A DNA stretch of 48,823 bases from Chloroflexota bacterium (lineage in GTDB: Bacteria > Chloroflexota > Limnocylindria > Limnocylindrales > CSP1-4). A program made the position numbers and the translations under genes. Shown here in pieces: positions 35,599 to 43,175 of the stretch; within the stretch, counting starts at the first letter, position 1, and each line of letters begins with the position of its first letter. The stretch is from NCBI GenBank assembly GCA_005883615.1, contig VBEC01000072.1, positions 1 to 48,823 on the forward strand. The letters are read 5' to 3'. The notes under the pieces were generated by a model. That model made no database searches, was not told where the DNA came from, and saw only the letters and a program-made list of their open reading frames with translations.

Positions 35599-35868
35599 TC
35601 AGGGGCGCAGGTGCTGCGGCGCGTACGGAAGGAGCGCCACGTGGCGAGCGCGCTTGAGCGCCACCGCCAGCTCGCGCTGGTGATGGGCGCACGTCCCCGT
35701 CTTGCGGCGTGGCTCGATCTTCGCTCGCTCAGACAGGTAGCGGCGCAGCCGGTTGACTTCCTTGTAGTCGATCAGGACGGTCTTGTCCGCGCAGAAGGCG
35801 CAGACCTTCCGGCGACGGCTGTCGCGGAAGTACTCGTTCCTCTTCTTTGGTCGGGCGGGGGGTGGCAT
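35599..35868 (-). CDS. rpsR: Small ribosomal subunit protein bS18
   Basis: Ribosomal protein of 89 residues, partner of bS6 in the 30S platform. Typical segments: [20 protein letters not shown], then [18 protein letters not shown] and the RNA-binding [20 protein letters not shown]. The cysteines (CAFC, later GTCAHH) suggest the metal-binding version. Third gene of rpsF-ssb-rpsR, the widespread order. The ATG at 35866-35868 lies 40 bases after ssb. Confidence 0.97.
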   Translation of the reverse strand: MPPPARPKKRNEYFRDSRRRKVCAFCADKTVLIDYKEVNRLRRYLSERAKIEPRRKTGTCAHHQRELAVALKRARHVALLPYAPQHLRP

Positions 35869-35908
35869 CGATTGGTGTGCTCCGTGGTTTGCTGAAGGTC
35901 AGGGTTTT

Positions 35909-36397
35909 TCAGAAGGGCAGGTCGTCGAGATCGCTCGCGTCGAGGCGATCCCCTTCGCCTTCACCGCCGGGCGCCGCCGGCTGGCTACCCGTTGGCGCGG
36001 GCTGGCCGTCGTCCGCCGAGCGCGAAGCGGGGCGGGCTCCGGCGAAGGCCGGCTCGCCTTCCTCGCGCGGCCGCCGCTCGAGGTTCGTGATCTGGTTGGC
36101 GACGAGCTCGGTCGTGTAACGCTTCTGGCCGTCCTGACCCTCCCACTGACGGGTCTGCAGCCGGCCCTCGATGTAGACCTTGCCGCCCTTGCGCAGGTAC
36201 TCGGCAGCCCGCTCGCCGAGCGGTCCCCAGGCGACGATGCGGAACCATTCCGTCTCTTCCTGCCACTCGCCGGACTGGTCCTTGTAATTCCGGTTGACGG
36301 CCACCGTGAACTGGGTGACCGCCTGGCCGTTGGGGGTGTAGCGCATCTCCGGATCGCGGCCCAGGTTGCCGATGATCATGACCTTGTTGAGCGACAT
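35909..36397 (-). CDS. ssb: Single-stranded DNA-binding protein
   Basis: 162-residue SSB: OB-fold N-terminus [20 protein letters not shown], the ssDNA-contact stretch with [20 protein letters not shown], and [18 protein letters not shown]. It has a disordered Gly/Ala/Pro linker and the acidic partner-docking tip DLDDLPF. The gene lies between rpsF and rpsR, the usual location. The N-terminal part is fully standard and the length matches housekeeping SSB, not a phage type. PriA and RecG, both encoded in this window, normally dock on this tip. Confidence 0.97.
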   Translation of the reverse strand: MSLNKVMIIGNLGRDPEMRYTPNGQAVTQFTVAVNRNYKDQSGEWQEETEWFRIVAWGPLGERAAEYLRKGGKVYIEGRLQTRQWEGQDGQKRYTTELVANQITNLERRPREEGEPAFAGARPASRSADDGQPAPTGSQPAAPGGEGEGDRLDASDLDDLPF

Positions 36398-36410
36398 CGC
36401 CGGCCTCCTG

Positions 36411-36839
36411 TCAGTCGATCGCGGCCGGAGCAGCTTCGCTCTCGGACTCGTCGATCCGTTCGCCTACTTCGTCCTCTTCCTCGTCGGAGGGTGCCGCAAA
36501 CGCTTCCTCACCGCCCTCGCCGGCCTCGTCGCGTCCGCGGGCTGCCTTGACAGGCCGCTCTACTCGTGTGACGAGGTGGCGGAGGAGCTCCTCCGTGATC
36601 AGCAGCCCATGCTCGAGCTCGGCGATGGCCTCCGCCGGGGCCTCGAAGAGGATGATGTGGTACGAGCCCTCACGGTGGCGGTCGATGGAATAGGCCAGTC
36701 GACGGCGACCCCATGGGGCGACTTTCACGATCTGGCCGCCGGACGTCACGATGGCTCGTGTGGTGCGGTCGATGACGGCCGACGTCCGGTCATCGGCGAG
36801 GTCCGGTCGGAGGACCAGCATCAGCTCATAACGCCGCAT
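36411..36839 (-). CDS. rpsF: Small ribosomal subunit protein bS6
   Basis: 142 residues starting [17 protein letters not shown], followed by [20 protein letters not shown] and [20 protein letters not shown], all standard for bS6. After residue 105 comes a long acidic, Glu-rich tail ([17 protein letters not shown]), longer than in most bacteria; E. coli adds C-terminal Glu residues post-translationally, whereas here an acidic tail is encoded. AAGGAG lies upstream of the ATG. First gene of the rpsF-ssb-rpsR unit. Confidence 0.95.
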   Translation of the reverse strand: MRRYELMLVLRPDLADDRTSAVIDRTTRAIVTSGGQIVKVAPWGRRRLAYSIDRHREGSYHIILFEAPAEAIAELEHGLLITEELLRHLVTRVERPVKAARGRDEAGEGGEEAFAAPSDEEEDEVGERIDESESEAAPAAID

Positions 36840-36945
36840 GCGCCTAGAAAGCTCCTTCCTGTGGGAATGCCCCGCTGGCGAGTGACCGGCACGGGCGCGA
36901 GCCGGAAAACGGGCGGAGCCGAAAGGGAATCGGAATGTGCCATCG

Positions 36946-36954
36946 AGTCTAGCA
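36946..36954 (-). promoter_or_regulatory. Extended -10 promoter for rpsF-ssb-rpsR
   Basis: The minus strand reads TGCTAGACT, an extended -10 about 100 bases before the rpsF ATG. No -35 could be recognised. The 230-base divergent gap between rpsF and the receiver-ParA gene holds nothing else that I can identify. Confidence 0.4.
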
Positions 36955-37069
36955 TGGGGCCTGGTTCCAGTGCCGTTGTATTCTCTCAGGATCGTTGTCG
37001 ATCGGTCTCGGGCGGCTTATCCACCGCCGAGGCCGCCATTTCGGATCCCATGCCCCTGGAGTCTGCCGC

Positions 37070-38293
37070 GTGGCCGCCAGCACCATTCTCCTCGTTGACG
37101 CGGACCCGCCGTCACGCGACGTCATCGTCAAGGCCCTAACGGACGTTGGTTACAGCATCACCACCGTCGCGGACGAGGTCCAGGCATTCGCTGAGGCGGG
37201 TGACCATGACCTGGTCATCCTGGACATCCTCTCGGGGCCAAAGTCGGCGGCCGACGTCTGTCGCGAGATCCGGGCGACGCCCGCCATGGTTGCCATCCCG
37301 GTGCTGTGCATCAGCCAGACCGACGACGTCGACGAGCGGATCCGGTTCCTGCAGGCCGGCGCCGACGATGTCATGGCGAAGCCGTACGACGCCCTCGAGC
37401 TCCAGGCGCGCGTGGAGGCGCTCCTGCTGCGCTTCCGGCGCTCTCGCGATCTCGCGCCGGTCCTCGCTCCGAAGGAGATCGTCGTGCGACGGCCGCACAT
37501 GGTCGCCGTCTTCAGCCCCAAGGGTGGCGTGGGCGCGACGACGATCGCCGTCAACACGGCGGTTTCTGCGGCGCAGCGGCACACCGCATCGGTCCTGCTG
37601 ATCGACATGGATCTCCAGTTCGGCCAGGTAGCGACGCATCTGAACATGACGCCGGACCGCACGCTGGCGGAGGTGGCCAAGGACGAGACAGCCCAGCGTG
37701 AGCCCGAGCTGTTGCGGACCTACGCGATCCCGCACGAGCTTGGCATTCATGTGCTGGCCAGCCCTGGGTCACCCGAGCTCGCCGAGCTAGTAACCGCGAA
37801 GAGTGTCGAGCTGATCCTGCGGGCCGCCGTGGCCGCCTACGACTACGTGGTCGTGGATGCCGGCTCGTCACTCGACGAGCGAACGCTGATTGTTCTCGAC
37901 CACGCGGATACGGTCATCTTCCCTGTCTACCCCGAGATCGCGGCCCTCAAGGCCCTGCATTCTCTCGTCGATTACCTCAACGAAGCCGGCTCAGTAGCCG
38001 CCAAGTCGATCTTCGTCCTGAACAATCTCTTCTCCAGGGAGATGCTCAAGATGCCGGCCATCGAAAGCGCCCTCGGAACGACGGTCGCCGCTGTCCTGCC
38101 CTACGACCCCTTCCTGTACCTCAAGGCCGTCAACGAAGGTGTTCCGATCGTGAAGGGCGCACCGTCGTCGATTGCCGCGGAGCGCCTCACAAAGCTGTCC
38201 GCCGACGCTTTCGGCGAGGACGGCGTCGCCCCGGTCGCTCGGCCGGCCGAGCGCAAGCCCAGACGGCTGGGCGGGCTCCTCCGGCGCACGTAG
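37070..38293 (+). CDS. CpaE/TadZ-like protein: receiver domain fused to ParA-type ATPase
   Basis: 407 residues. An N-terminal receiver domain has acidic pocket D10 and D12, phosphoacceptor D52 (LVILDIL) and K104 (MAKPYD). A ParA/MinD ATPase follows with deviant Walker A SPKGGVGATTIAVN (about 149-162), the LLIDMDLQFG strand and VVVDAGSSLDERTL. Proteins of this build (CpaE, TadZ) place tad pilus machinery at the cell pole. No tad/cpa genes are nearby, so the role is uncertain. GTG at 37070-37072 with GGAG nine bases upstream is chosen; a TTG frame starting at 36995 is less likely. A basic C-terminal tail (RKPRRLGGLLRRT) may contact membrane or DNA. Confidence 0.84.
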   Translation: MAASTILLVDADPPSRDVIVKALTDVGYSITTVADEVQAFAEAGDHDLVILDILSGPKSAADVCREIRATPAMVAIPVLCISQTDDVDERIRFLQAGADDVMAKPYDALELQARVEALLLRFRRSRDLAPVLAPKEIVVRRPHMVAVFSPKGGVGATTIAVNTAVSAAQRHTASVLLIDMDLQFGQVATHLNMTPDRTLAEVAKDETAQREPELLRTYAIPHELGIHVLASPGSPELAELVTAKSVELILRAAVAAYDYVVVDAGSSLDERTLIVLDHADTVIFPVYPEIAALKALHSLVDYLNEAGSVAAKSIFVLNNLFSREMLKMPAIESALGTTVAAVLPYDPFLYLKAVNEGVPIVKGAPSSIAAERLTKLSADAFGEDGVAPVARPAERKPRRLGGLLRRT

Positions 38294-38322
38294 GCAGCAC
38301 CACGCACCAGCTCGCGCGCGGA

Positions 38323-38337
38323 TATGACGCGGTCATA
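38323..38337. repeat. Perfect inverted repeat upstream of the ACT gene promoter
   Basis: TATGAC-GCG-GTCATA, six-base arms with a three-base centre, starting 30 bases after the receiver-ParA stop and ending 32 bases before the -35 of the next gene. This is the geometry of a dimeric regulator site. Nothing identifies the regulator. Confidence 0.5.
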
Positions 38338-38369
38338 CCGCACGAGCCGGGCGAACCATCTCAGGCGCA

Positions 38370-38398
38370 TTGAAGCCTGTGGCAACCGGATGTAGAAT
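38370..38398 (+). promoter_or_regulatory. Sigma-70-type promoter for the ACT-domain gene
   Basis: TTGAAG, spacer of 17 bases, TAGAAT (4 of 6 and 5 of 6 consensus). The expected start site is about 65 bases before the GTG. It makes the ACT gene a separate unit from the upstream ParA-type gene. Confidence 0.6.
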
Positions 38399-38470
38399 CT
38401 GTGGTCTCACCGGCCCGCCCACGGCGGACAAACGGCCCGTCGTCCGGACCGATCGGAGAAGGAGGTGCCC

Positions 38471-38878
38471 GTGAACGCGTTCATCGTGGACCTCAAGAAC
38501 AAGCCCGGCGAGCTCGCCAAGGTGGCCGGGGCGATCGCCGACAAGGGCATCAACATCACCGGCTTCTCGGGGGCGACGTGCGGCGACACCGGTTCCGTCG
38601 TCCTGCTCACCGCTGACGAAGCCGGCACCCGGCAGGCGCTCAGTGCCGTGGGCTACAAGGCTCGCGAGGTCGAGCTGGTCTCGGCGGCTCTGGCGGACAG
38701 GCCGGGCAGCCTGGCCGAGGCAGCCCGCCAGCTCGCGAACGCCGGAGTCAACATCGAGGCGGCTGTGCCCGTCGGCATGTCGGGCGGCAACTTCCACGTG
38801 GCGTTTGCGACGGACAATCCGAGCAAGGCCAGGAGTGCTCTCGGCGATCGTGTACTCGCCGGCGCCGGGACTCGCTGA
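38471..38878 (+). CDS. Tandem ACT-domain protein
   Basis: 135 residues made of two ACT domains: NAFIVDLKNKPGELAKVAGA then INITGFSG, and VELVSAALADRPGSLAEAAR then VNIEAAVPVG. ACT domains bind amino acids or similar small ligands and regulate enzymes. The GTG at 38471-38473 is used because AAGGAGG ends five bases upstream; the GTG at 38465 lies inside that ribosome-binding site. Stand-alone, with its own promoter and a hairpin terminator. The ligand cannot be predicted; no amino-acid enzyme is adjacent. Confidence 0.85.
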   Translation: MNAFIVDLKNKPGELAKVAGAIADKGINITGFSGATCGDTGSVVLLTADEAGTRQALSAVGYKAREVELVSAALADRPGSLAEAARQLANAGVNIEAAVPVGMSGGNFHVAFATDNPSKARSALGDRVLAGAGTR

Positions 38879-38916
38879 CCCCTCGCGGCGCCGGGACGCC
38901 GCACGGTATTCAGCGC

Positions 38917-38945
38917 GAAGCCCCAGGTTCGGTGCCTGGGGCTTC
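38917..38945 (+). terminator. Hairpin after the ACT gene
   Basis: Perfect 11-bp stem GAAGCCCCAGG / CCTGGGGCTTC around a seven-base loop, 38 bases past the ACT stop. The U-tract is missing (TGAATG follows), so termination may be inefficient. Confidence 0.65.
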
Positions 38946-39326
38946 TGAATGTCGTCCGCGATCGGTCAGGTGGATTGGCCGGCCGTCTTCCAGGATCTCG
39001 CGCGAGCGGGACGGCGAAGCCGATCTTCGCGTCGACCTCCGGGCCAGCCGGCTCGACAAGGCCCGGAATGACCCCCAGGATTGGGACAAGCTGGGCGTGC
39101 GGCGGCGCGCTCGCGCATTGCTCCTGAGCTGACCTGGGGAGAGCGCTCGGGCTCGACCGCCATCATTCCTCGTCGGGGGGTTACGGAGGGCGGCACTATT
39201 GCGGGGGGAGGCGGATTTCGACCATCACCCGGCGGTTGTCATGCAATCGCAAGCACGCGACAAACGGTGCTCGAGCGGGCGCTCGCGCGCGATTCGGGTC
39301 GGAAGCAACTGTGAGAGGTGGGAATC
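38946..39326. other. 381-base stretch with no convincing gene
   Basis: No supported gene. A few open frames exist on both strands, but none shows a good start with ribosome-binding site or a recognisable protein. A weak possibility is a decayed small gene: one plus frame reads DWPAVFQDLARAGR and another ADLRVDLRASRLDKARND, as if split by a frameshift. The stretch ends with GAGAGG, the ribosome-binding site of the next gene. Confidence 0.4.
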
Positions 39327-39641
39327 GTGGGAGAGGCTACCGAGAGCCTGGACCGGCTCGCAGCCCAATGGCTGGACGCAGAACGCCTGGCCATCGAGAC
39401 CGATAACAGCGCGGCCTTCGAGGACCGCGCCCGCTCCTTGAGCGCCGCCTATGACGCCGCGGTTGCCGCCGCCTCACCGGTTCAATTGCGCGAGGCCTGG
39501 GAGGCTGCCAAGGCTGCGCAGGCGGAACAAGCGGTCGGCTCGAAGGAGTGGGTCTCCGCACGACGCGTGGCGGAGCTCCTGCGCGCCGAAGCCCTGGCTG
39601 CCGAGCAATCGGAGCCGGCGCCGAGTCCCGGAGCTGCGTAA
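39327..39641 (+). CDS. Small helical hypothetical protein
   Basis: 104-residue protein that I do not recognise. The GTG at 39327-39329 is preceded by GAGAGGTG at a suitable distance, so translation is plausible; a GTG at 39318 lies in that site. Composition is Ala/Glu/Arg-rich and helical (ATESLDRLAAQWLDAERLAI, then LREAWEAAKAAQAEQ), with no membrane segment, no cysteine and a Pro/Ser tail. Lies in a gene-poor stretch between the ACT gene and the tRNA array. Confidence 0.55.
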   Translation: MGEATESLDRLAAQWLDAERLAIETDNSAAFEDRARSLSAAYDAAVAAASPVQLREAWEAAKAAQAEQAVGSKEWVSARRVAELLRAEALAAEQSEPAPSPGAA

Positions 39642-39737
39642 GGCCCTCGTGTCACGGACTGACGTGACGGCTCGCTGACACCCTTTTCCGGTGGCTTTTC
39701 ACCCCTTTTGCGGCGTCGAGTGGGACACGATCACCGC

Positions 39738-39950
39738 ATGTTGGGCAACTTCTCGCCGGAAGCGACTCTCGAGCGCATGCGCCGCCAGGGCGTGCGCTCG
39801 ATCGAGGTCCGCCTTCAGGAGGGTGCCTGCGCAGCCTGCGCCGTAGCTTCCGAAGGCGGCCGGCACCCGATCGGTTTCGCGCCCCGCCTCCCTGTCCGAG
39901 GTTGTCGCCGACCTCCCTGTCGCTGCCGCTACGTCGCCGCGAAGGTCTGA
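39738..39950 (+). CDS. Small Cys-rich putative metal-binding protein
   Basis: 70-residue plus-strand frame starting ATG at 39738. The first half is a helix-like segment (LGNFSPEATLERMRRQGVRS); the second half holds five cysteines: CAAC, then LPVRGCRRPPCRCRYV. The ending resembles small proteins with an LPxxGC..P..CRCRY ending that I recall from several bacterial groups, suggesting metal binding. No good ribosome-binding site is seen, and no similarity search could be run. The pattern of cysteines and the ordinary composition make it more likely real than chance. Confidence 0.55.
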   Translation: MLGNFSPEATLERMRRQGVRSIEVRLQEGACAACAVASEGGRHPIGFAPRLPVRGCRRPPCRCRYVAAKV

Positions 39951-40021
39951 CCCCGTCCCTCGCGGTCGGACTCCGTCATCGGGACCGTCCCGCTCACGCA
40001 TTGGCCGGCATCCCCAACGGA

Positions 40022-40079
40022 AACGGCGGCACGCCGTTGTTCGGACTGGGACCGCGTCGTTCCCCCCGGGCGACGCGGT
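40022..40079. repeat. Two adjacent perfect hairpins in gene-poor region
   Basis: AACGGCG-GCA-CGCCGTT at 40022-40038, then ACCGCGTCG and its complement CGACGCGGT (40051-40079) around an eleven-base loop. Both stems are perfect. The 367-base stretch from 39951 to 40317 contains no supported gene, so these could belong to an RNA or to leftovers of a mobile sequence. Confidence 0.5.
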
Positions 40080-40247
40080 TCCACGACCCCGGCCGCCCGC
40101 TGCTATGCGTCGGTGGCCGTCGACCAATGCGCACATCGCAATACGTCAGCTGGGGGAGGCAAAGCGCCGAGGCGATGACCTACCGTGGCGCGGCACCCGA
40201 CGGTGCGCCGCCAGGGAGGCGGGGACCCCGTCACCAGCCGCGACGAG

Positions 40248-40283
40248 CGACCGCGAGGGCACAGCGGTCGGTCTTTCGTTTTC
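40248..40283 (+). terminator. Candidate rho-independent terminator in gene-poor region
   Basis: Seven-base stem CGACCGC / GCGGTCG (40248-40254 and 40264-40270), followed by GTCTTTCGTTTT, a broken U-rich run. The nearest plus-strand gene is the Cys-rich frame ending at 39950, nearly 300 bases before, so a plus-strand transcript may run through this stretch. Confidence 0.4.
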
Positions 40284-40317
40284 GGGAGGTCTCGGTCTCG
40301 CTTGGCCTGCTCGCTCG

Positions 40318-40512
40318 CTAACGCGCTGCCGGCTTCAGCTTCGTCAGGCGGCGTTCGAGTTCCTCCAGCGCCTCGGTCGCCGCATCCCATTCGGGCGATC
40401 CGGGCGCGGAGGTTCGGATGCGCCATCGGGCGCGCTGCAGGCGAAGGCGAAGTGCCACGGCGTCCTCATGCACGAGATCAGGGTGACGGCTGCTAATCGC
40501 CGGCGCGATCAC
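40318..40512 (-). CDS. Small hypothetical protein
   Basis: 64-residue minus-strand frame that I do not recognise: GTG start at 40510-40512 (another GTG 13 codons later), then a helical, charged sequence (EDAVALRLRLQRARWRIRTS, WDAATEALEELERRLTKL). No membrane segment or cysteine. No clear ribosome-binding site. It is the first frame after the end of the tRNA-Leu(UAA) gene on the same strand and could be read from the tRNA promoter. Confidence 0.4.
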   Translation of the reverse strand: MIAPAISSRHPDLVHEDAVALRLRLQRARWRIRTSAPGSPEWDAATEALEELERRLTKLKPAAR

Positions 40513-40598
40513 CCGCCAGTCAGAGGCCGTGGTACTGAGGTCCGGCGCCGAAGCTCCGCCACCGAGCCGACGATGGGCACCGCGGCGCGCGGGTGGCC

Positions 40599-40684
40599 TG
40601 GTGCCGAAGCAGGGACTCGAACCCTGACGCCCTTACGGGCAGCGGATTTTAAGTCCGCCGCGTCTGCCATTCCGCCACTTCGGC
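40599..40684 (-). tRNA. tRNA-Leu (anticodon TAA)
   Basis: Acceptor GCCGAAG / CTTCGGC, discriminator A and encoded CCA. Anticodon loop CTTAAAA gives TAA. A long variable arm (TGCCCGTAAGGGC region), as expected for Leu. Last of five tRNAs transcribed leftward. Confidence 0.95.
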
Positions 40685-40741
40685 CCGTGCCGAATCGTAA
40701 CGCCCGCCGATCTCCCGGCGGGCGTCTGTGGTCACGCGTAG

Positions 40742-40818
40742 TGGAGGCGACGAGCGGATTCGAACCGCTGAATAGAGGTTTTGCAGACCTCCGTGTTAAG
40801 CCACTTCACCACGTCGCC
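40742..40818 (-). tRNA. tRNA-Cys (anticodon GCA)
   Basis: Acceptor GGCGACG / CGTCGCC, discriminator T (usual for Cys) and encoded CCA. Anticodon loop CTGCAAA gives GCA; T-loop GGTTCGAATCC intact. Confidence 0.95.
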
Positions 40819-40845
40819 TCGTGGTCCCGGACAGCCTAGCCCAGT

Positions 40846-40919
40846 TGGCTGCCCCTCGAGGATTCGAACCTCGGTTCACGGATCCAAAGTCCGCTGTCCT
40901 ACCACTAGACGAAGGGGCA
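40846..40919 (-). tRNA. tRNA-Gln (anticodon TTG)
   Basis: Acceptor TGCCCCT / AGGGGCA, discriminator G, encoded CCA. Anticodon loop CTTTGGA gives TTG. D arm and T arm intact. Confidence 0.95.
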
Positions 40920-40989
40920 GCGGCTCCGCGCGGATCGGCCGCGTCAGGGTCGGCTGTCGGTGGGCGTCGGCCCTCGGTGGGCAAAGAAA

Positions 40990-41065
40990 TGGAGCGGAAG
41001 ACGGGACTCGAACCCGCGACCCTCACCTTGGCAAGGTGATGCTCTACCAACTGAGCCACTTCCGC
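40990..41065 (-). tRNA. tRNA-Gly (anticodon GCC)
   Basis: Acceptor GCGGAAG / CTTCCGC, discriminator T, encoded CCA. Anticodon loop TTGCCAA gives GCC. All arms pair. Confidence 0.95.
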
Positions 41066-41090
41066 TCGATATGCGCGACCACCGCGGTGG

Positions 41091-41166
41091 TGGTGCCGAG
41101 AGCCAGAATCGAACTGGCGACACCGCGATTTTCAGTCGCGTGCTCTACCAACTGAGCTATCTCGGC
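41091..41166 (-). tRNA. tRNA-Phe (anticodon GAA)
   Basis: Acceptor GCCGAGA / TCTCGGC, discriminator A, encoded CCA. Anticodon loop CTGAAAA gives GAA. First tRNA of the leftward array. Confidence 0.95.
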
Positions 41167-41206
41167 CCGATGGCCAACCAGGCTCAGCCGCCCGTCGGCG
41201 TGCCGG

Positions 41207-41236
41207 AGAATACCACGGGCCTCGAGGGCCCTTCAA
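41207..41236 (-). promoter_or_regulatory. Promoter for the five-tRNA array
   Basis: On the minus strand TTGAAG (41231-41236), spacer of 18, TATTCT (41207-41212), placing transcription start about 35 bases before tRNA-Phe. This is the only good promoter match ahead of the array. Confidence 0.5.
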
Positions 41237-41522
41237 GGCGAGCGCCGGCCGCCGGCGAGATCATTTCCCGCTTGTTTCTTGCATCCGGCGCAATACCCCA
41301 GGGTCGCTTGCACGTGGCGCAAGTAACCGCGTTCTGAGGCCCCCACCGGCACCGATTCCTTTCGTGCCACGACAGAATTCGACCCTGACCGGCCAAACGC
41401 CGCAACTTTCTGTCGTCCAGAGCAAGAGGGCGGCAGATTCTGGGTCTGGAGCCAGTCGAGTTCGCAGTTACTTCCATCGACGCAAGGCCATTGGCCCCAA
41501 CGCCACGCCGGGCCGACGGACC
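41237..41522. other. 286-base gap between tRNA promoter and htpX
   Basis: No supported gene. Short minus frames contain CATC or CAGC Cys pairs, but in different frames and without a plausible start. The htpX gene ends at 41523 and no clear terminator hairpin was found. Confidence 0.3.
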
Positions 41523-42500
41523 TCAGTCCAGGCCGGCCAGCTCGTGCGTTTCGGTGGCATCCAGGGGACCCTCGCCAGTGAGCTGGCGCAGGCGATTGAT
41601 CCGATCGACGATTGGCGGGTGGGTCGACCACAGGTTTGACGAGCGCTCCTCGAACTTCTTGATCGGATTCGTGAAGTAAAGATGCTGCGTGGCGCGATTG
41701 GCCACCTCGAGCACCTCCTTGTCCTCGGCGATGATTGCCAGGGCGCGCTCCAGGCCGGCTGGATTTCGGGTCAGGTCGACCGACGAGGCGTCTGCCAGGT
41801 ATTCGCGCTGCCGGCTGACGGCCAGCTGGACCGCGCGAGCGGCGATCGGCGCCAGGATGGCCAGCACGATCGCGACGACGAACATCACCGCCTGCAGCGC
41901 GTTGGCGCCCCCCTTCGAATCGCTGCTGGAGCGCCGTCCCCCACCCCAGAACGTGAAGCGCAGGAAGAAGTCAGACAGCAGCGCGATGCTCCCGACCAGG
42001 ACACCCACGATCAGGGCAAACCGGATGTCGAAGTTGCGGACGTGGGACAGCTCGTGGCCGATGACGCCCTGCAGTTCCTCGCGGTCGAGCTTTTGGAGGA
42101 GACCGCTCGTGATTGCCACCGAGGCGTGCTTGGGATCGCGGCCGGTGGCGAACGCGTTGGGCGCGGTGTCATCGATCAGGTAGACCTTGGGCATCGGGAT
42201 GTTCGCCGCGATCGCGAGCTCCTGCACCACGTTCATGAGCTGCGGCGCGCTCGTCGGGTCGACTTCCTTCGCGTCCGAAACCGTGAGGACCAGCTTGTCG
42301 CCCCCGAAGTACGACCCGAGGGCCGCCACGCTTCCGATGATCACTGCGATGACCACGGCGCCCACGGCCCCGGCGGCCCTTCCGCTGATGGCATAGCCGA
42401 TCGCGAAGCCGAGAACGGCCAGCAGGAGAATGACCGCCAGCGCGAGGAACAGCGAATTACGGCGATTCGCCGAAATCTGGTCGTAGAAAGTGCCCGCCAC
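41523..42500 (-). CDS. htpX: Membrane zinc metalloprotease HtpX
   Basis: Integral membrane M48 protease that degrades misfolded membrane proteins. 325 residues with two N-terminal hydrophobic segments, zinc motif HELSH (H149, E150, H153 in QGVIGHELSHVRNFD) and third ligand E233 in RQREYLADA. TGRDPKHASVAITSGLLQ is a family motif; further hydrophobic segments surround residues 160-225. The GTG at 42498-42500 has GAGAGG four bases upstream. It follows lemA by 45 bases; the lemA-htpX pair is widespread and suggests joint function. Confidence 0.95.
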   Translation of the reverse strand: MAGTFYDQISANRRNSLFLALAVILLLAVLGFAIGYAISGRAAGAVGAVVIAVIIGSVAALGSYFGGDKLVLTVSDAKEVDPTSAPQLMNVVQELAIAANIPMPKVYLIDDTAPNAFATGRDPKHASVAITSGLLQKLDREELQGVIGHELSHVRNFDIRFALIVGVLVGSIALLSDFFLRFTFWGGGRRSSSDSKGGANALQAVMFVVAIVLAILAPIAARAVQLAVSRQREYLADASSVDLTRNPAGLERALAIIAEDKEVLEVANRATQHLYFTNPIKKFEERSSNLWSTHPPIVDRINRLRQLTGEGPLDATETHELAGLD

Positions 42501-42545
42501 GGATCCTCTCGCGTCTCTGCTCGACCCTCGACGGGCCTGAGCGGC

Positions 42546-43106
42546 CTAGCGCAGTTGCACGACGGGGACTTCCGCGGCCTCCGGCTCCGCGTCGAAGAAC
42601 TCGCGCTTGGTGAAGCCGAACGGACCGGCGATCAGAGCGTTCGGGAACGTCGCGATGGAGGTGTTGTAGTCCAGGACCGTGGCGTTGTAGTGCTGGCGGC
42701 TGAAGCTGATCTGGTTCTCGGTCGTCGTCAGCTGTTCCTGCAGCTCGAGCACGTTCGTGCTGGCCTTGAGGTCGGGGTAGTTCTCGACGACGGCGAACAG
42801 CGATCGAAGGGCGCCGGTCAGGACGTTCTCGGCCTGGGCCTGCTGGGCGGGTCCCTGGGCGCCTGCCGCAACGGCGTTGGCTCGGGCCTGGGTGACCTGG
42901 GTGAGCACGTCCTGCTCGAAGCCCATGTAGCCCTTGACTGCGTTCACCAGGTTGGGGATCAGGTCATGGCGCCGCTTGAGCTGCACCTCGATCTGCGCGA
43001 ACGCCTCGTCGATCCGAAGCCGCCGCTGGACGAGGCCGTTGTAGATCGCGACCACGAGCGCGGCCAGGATCAGAACGACGATCAGCACGACGATGAGCGG
43101 GTTCAT
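42546..43106 (-). CDS. lemA: LemA family membrane protein
   Basis: 186 residues with one N-terminal membrane segment (VVLIVVLILAALVVAIYNGL) and a long helical domain. Typical features: FAQIEVQLKRRHDLIPNLVN, VKGYMGFEQDVLTQVTQARA, the FAVVENYPDLKAS motif, and a C-terminal YNTSIATFPNALIAGPFGF. GGAGGCGT precedes the ATG. Function in bacteria is unclear; the conserved link with HtpX is the best hint. Confidence 0.94.
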   Translation of the reverse strand: MNPLIVVLIVVLILAALVVAIYNGLVQRRLRIDEAFAQIEVQLKRRHDLIPNLVNAVKGYMGFEQDVLTQVTQARANAVAAGAQGPAQQAQAENVLTGALRSLFAVVENYPDLKASTNVLELQEQLTTTENQISFSRQHYNATVLDYNTSIATFPNALIAGPFGFTKREFFDAEPEAAEVPVVQLR

Positions 43107-43175
43107 ACGCCTCCTCCAATCGGCGCGACCCCCTCCGCGACCCTCTCACGGAATTCGCCCCGAGCGGCCAGTCTA

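Noticed and set aside
39290-39330. GGTCGGAAGCAACTGTGAGA as a possible SRP RNA loop
   Set aside because: It lacks the conserved GNRA loop and symmetric internal loops of the SRP domain; it directly precedes a small gene's ribosome-binding site.
39699-40136. 145-residue minus-strand open frame
   Set aside because: Arg/Gly/Ala-rich noise opposite the Cys-rich frame and hairpins; no start signal or fold.
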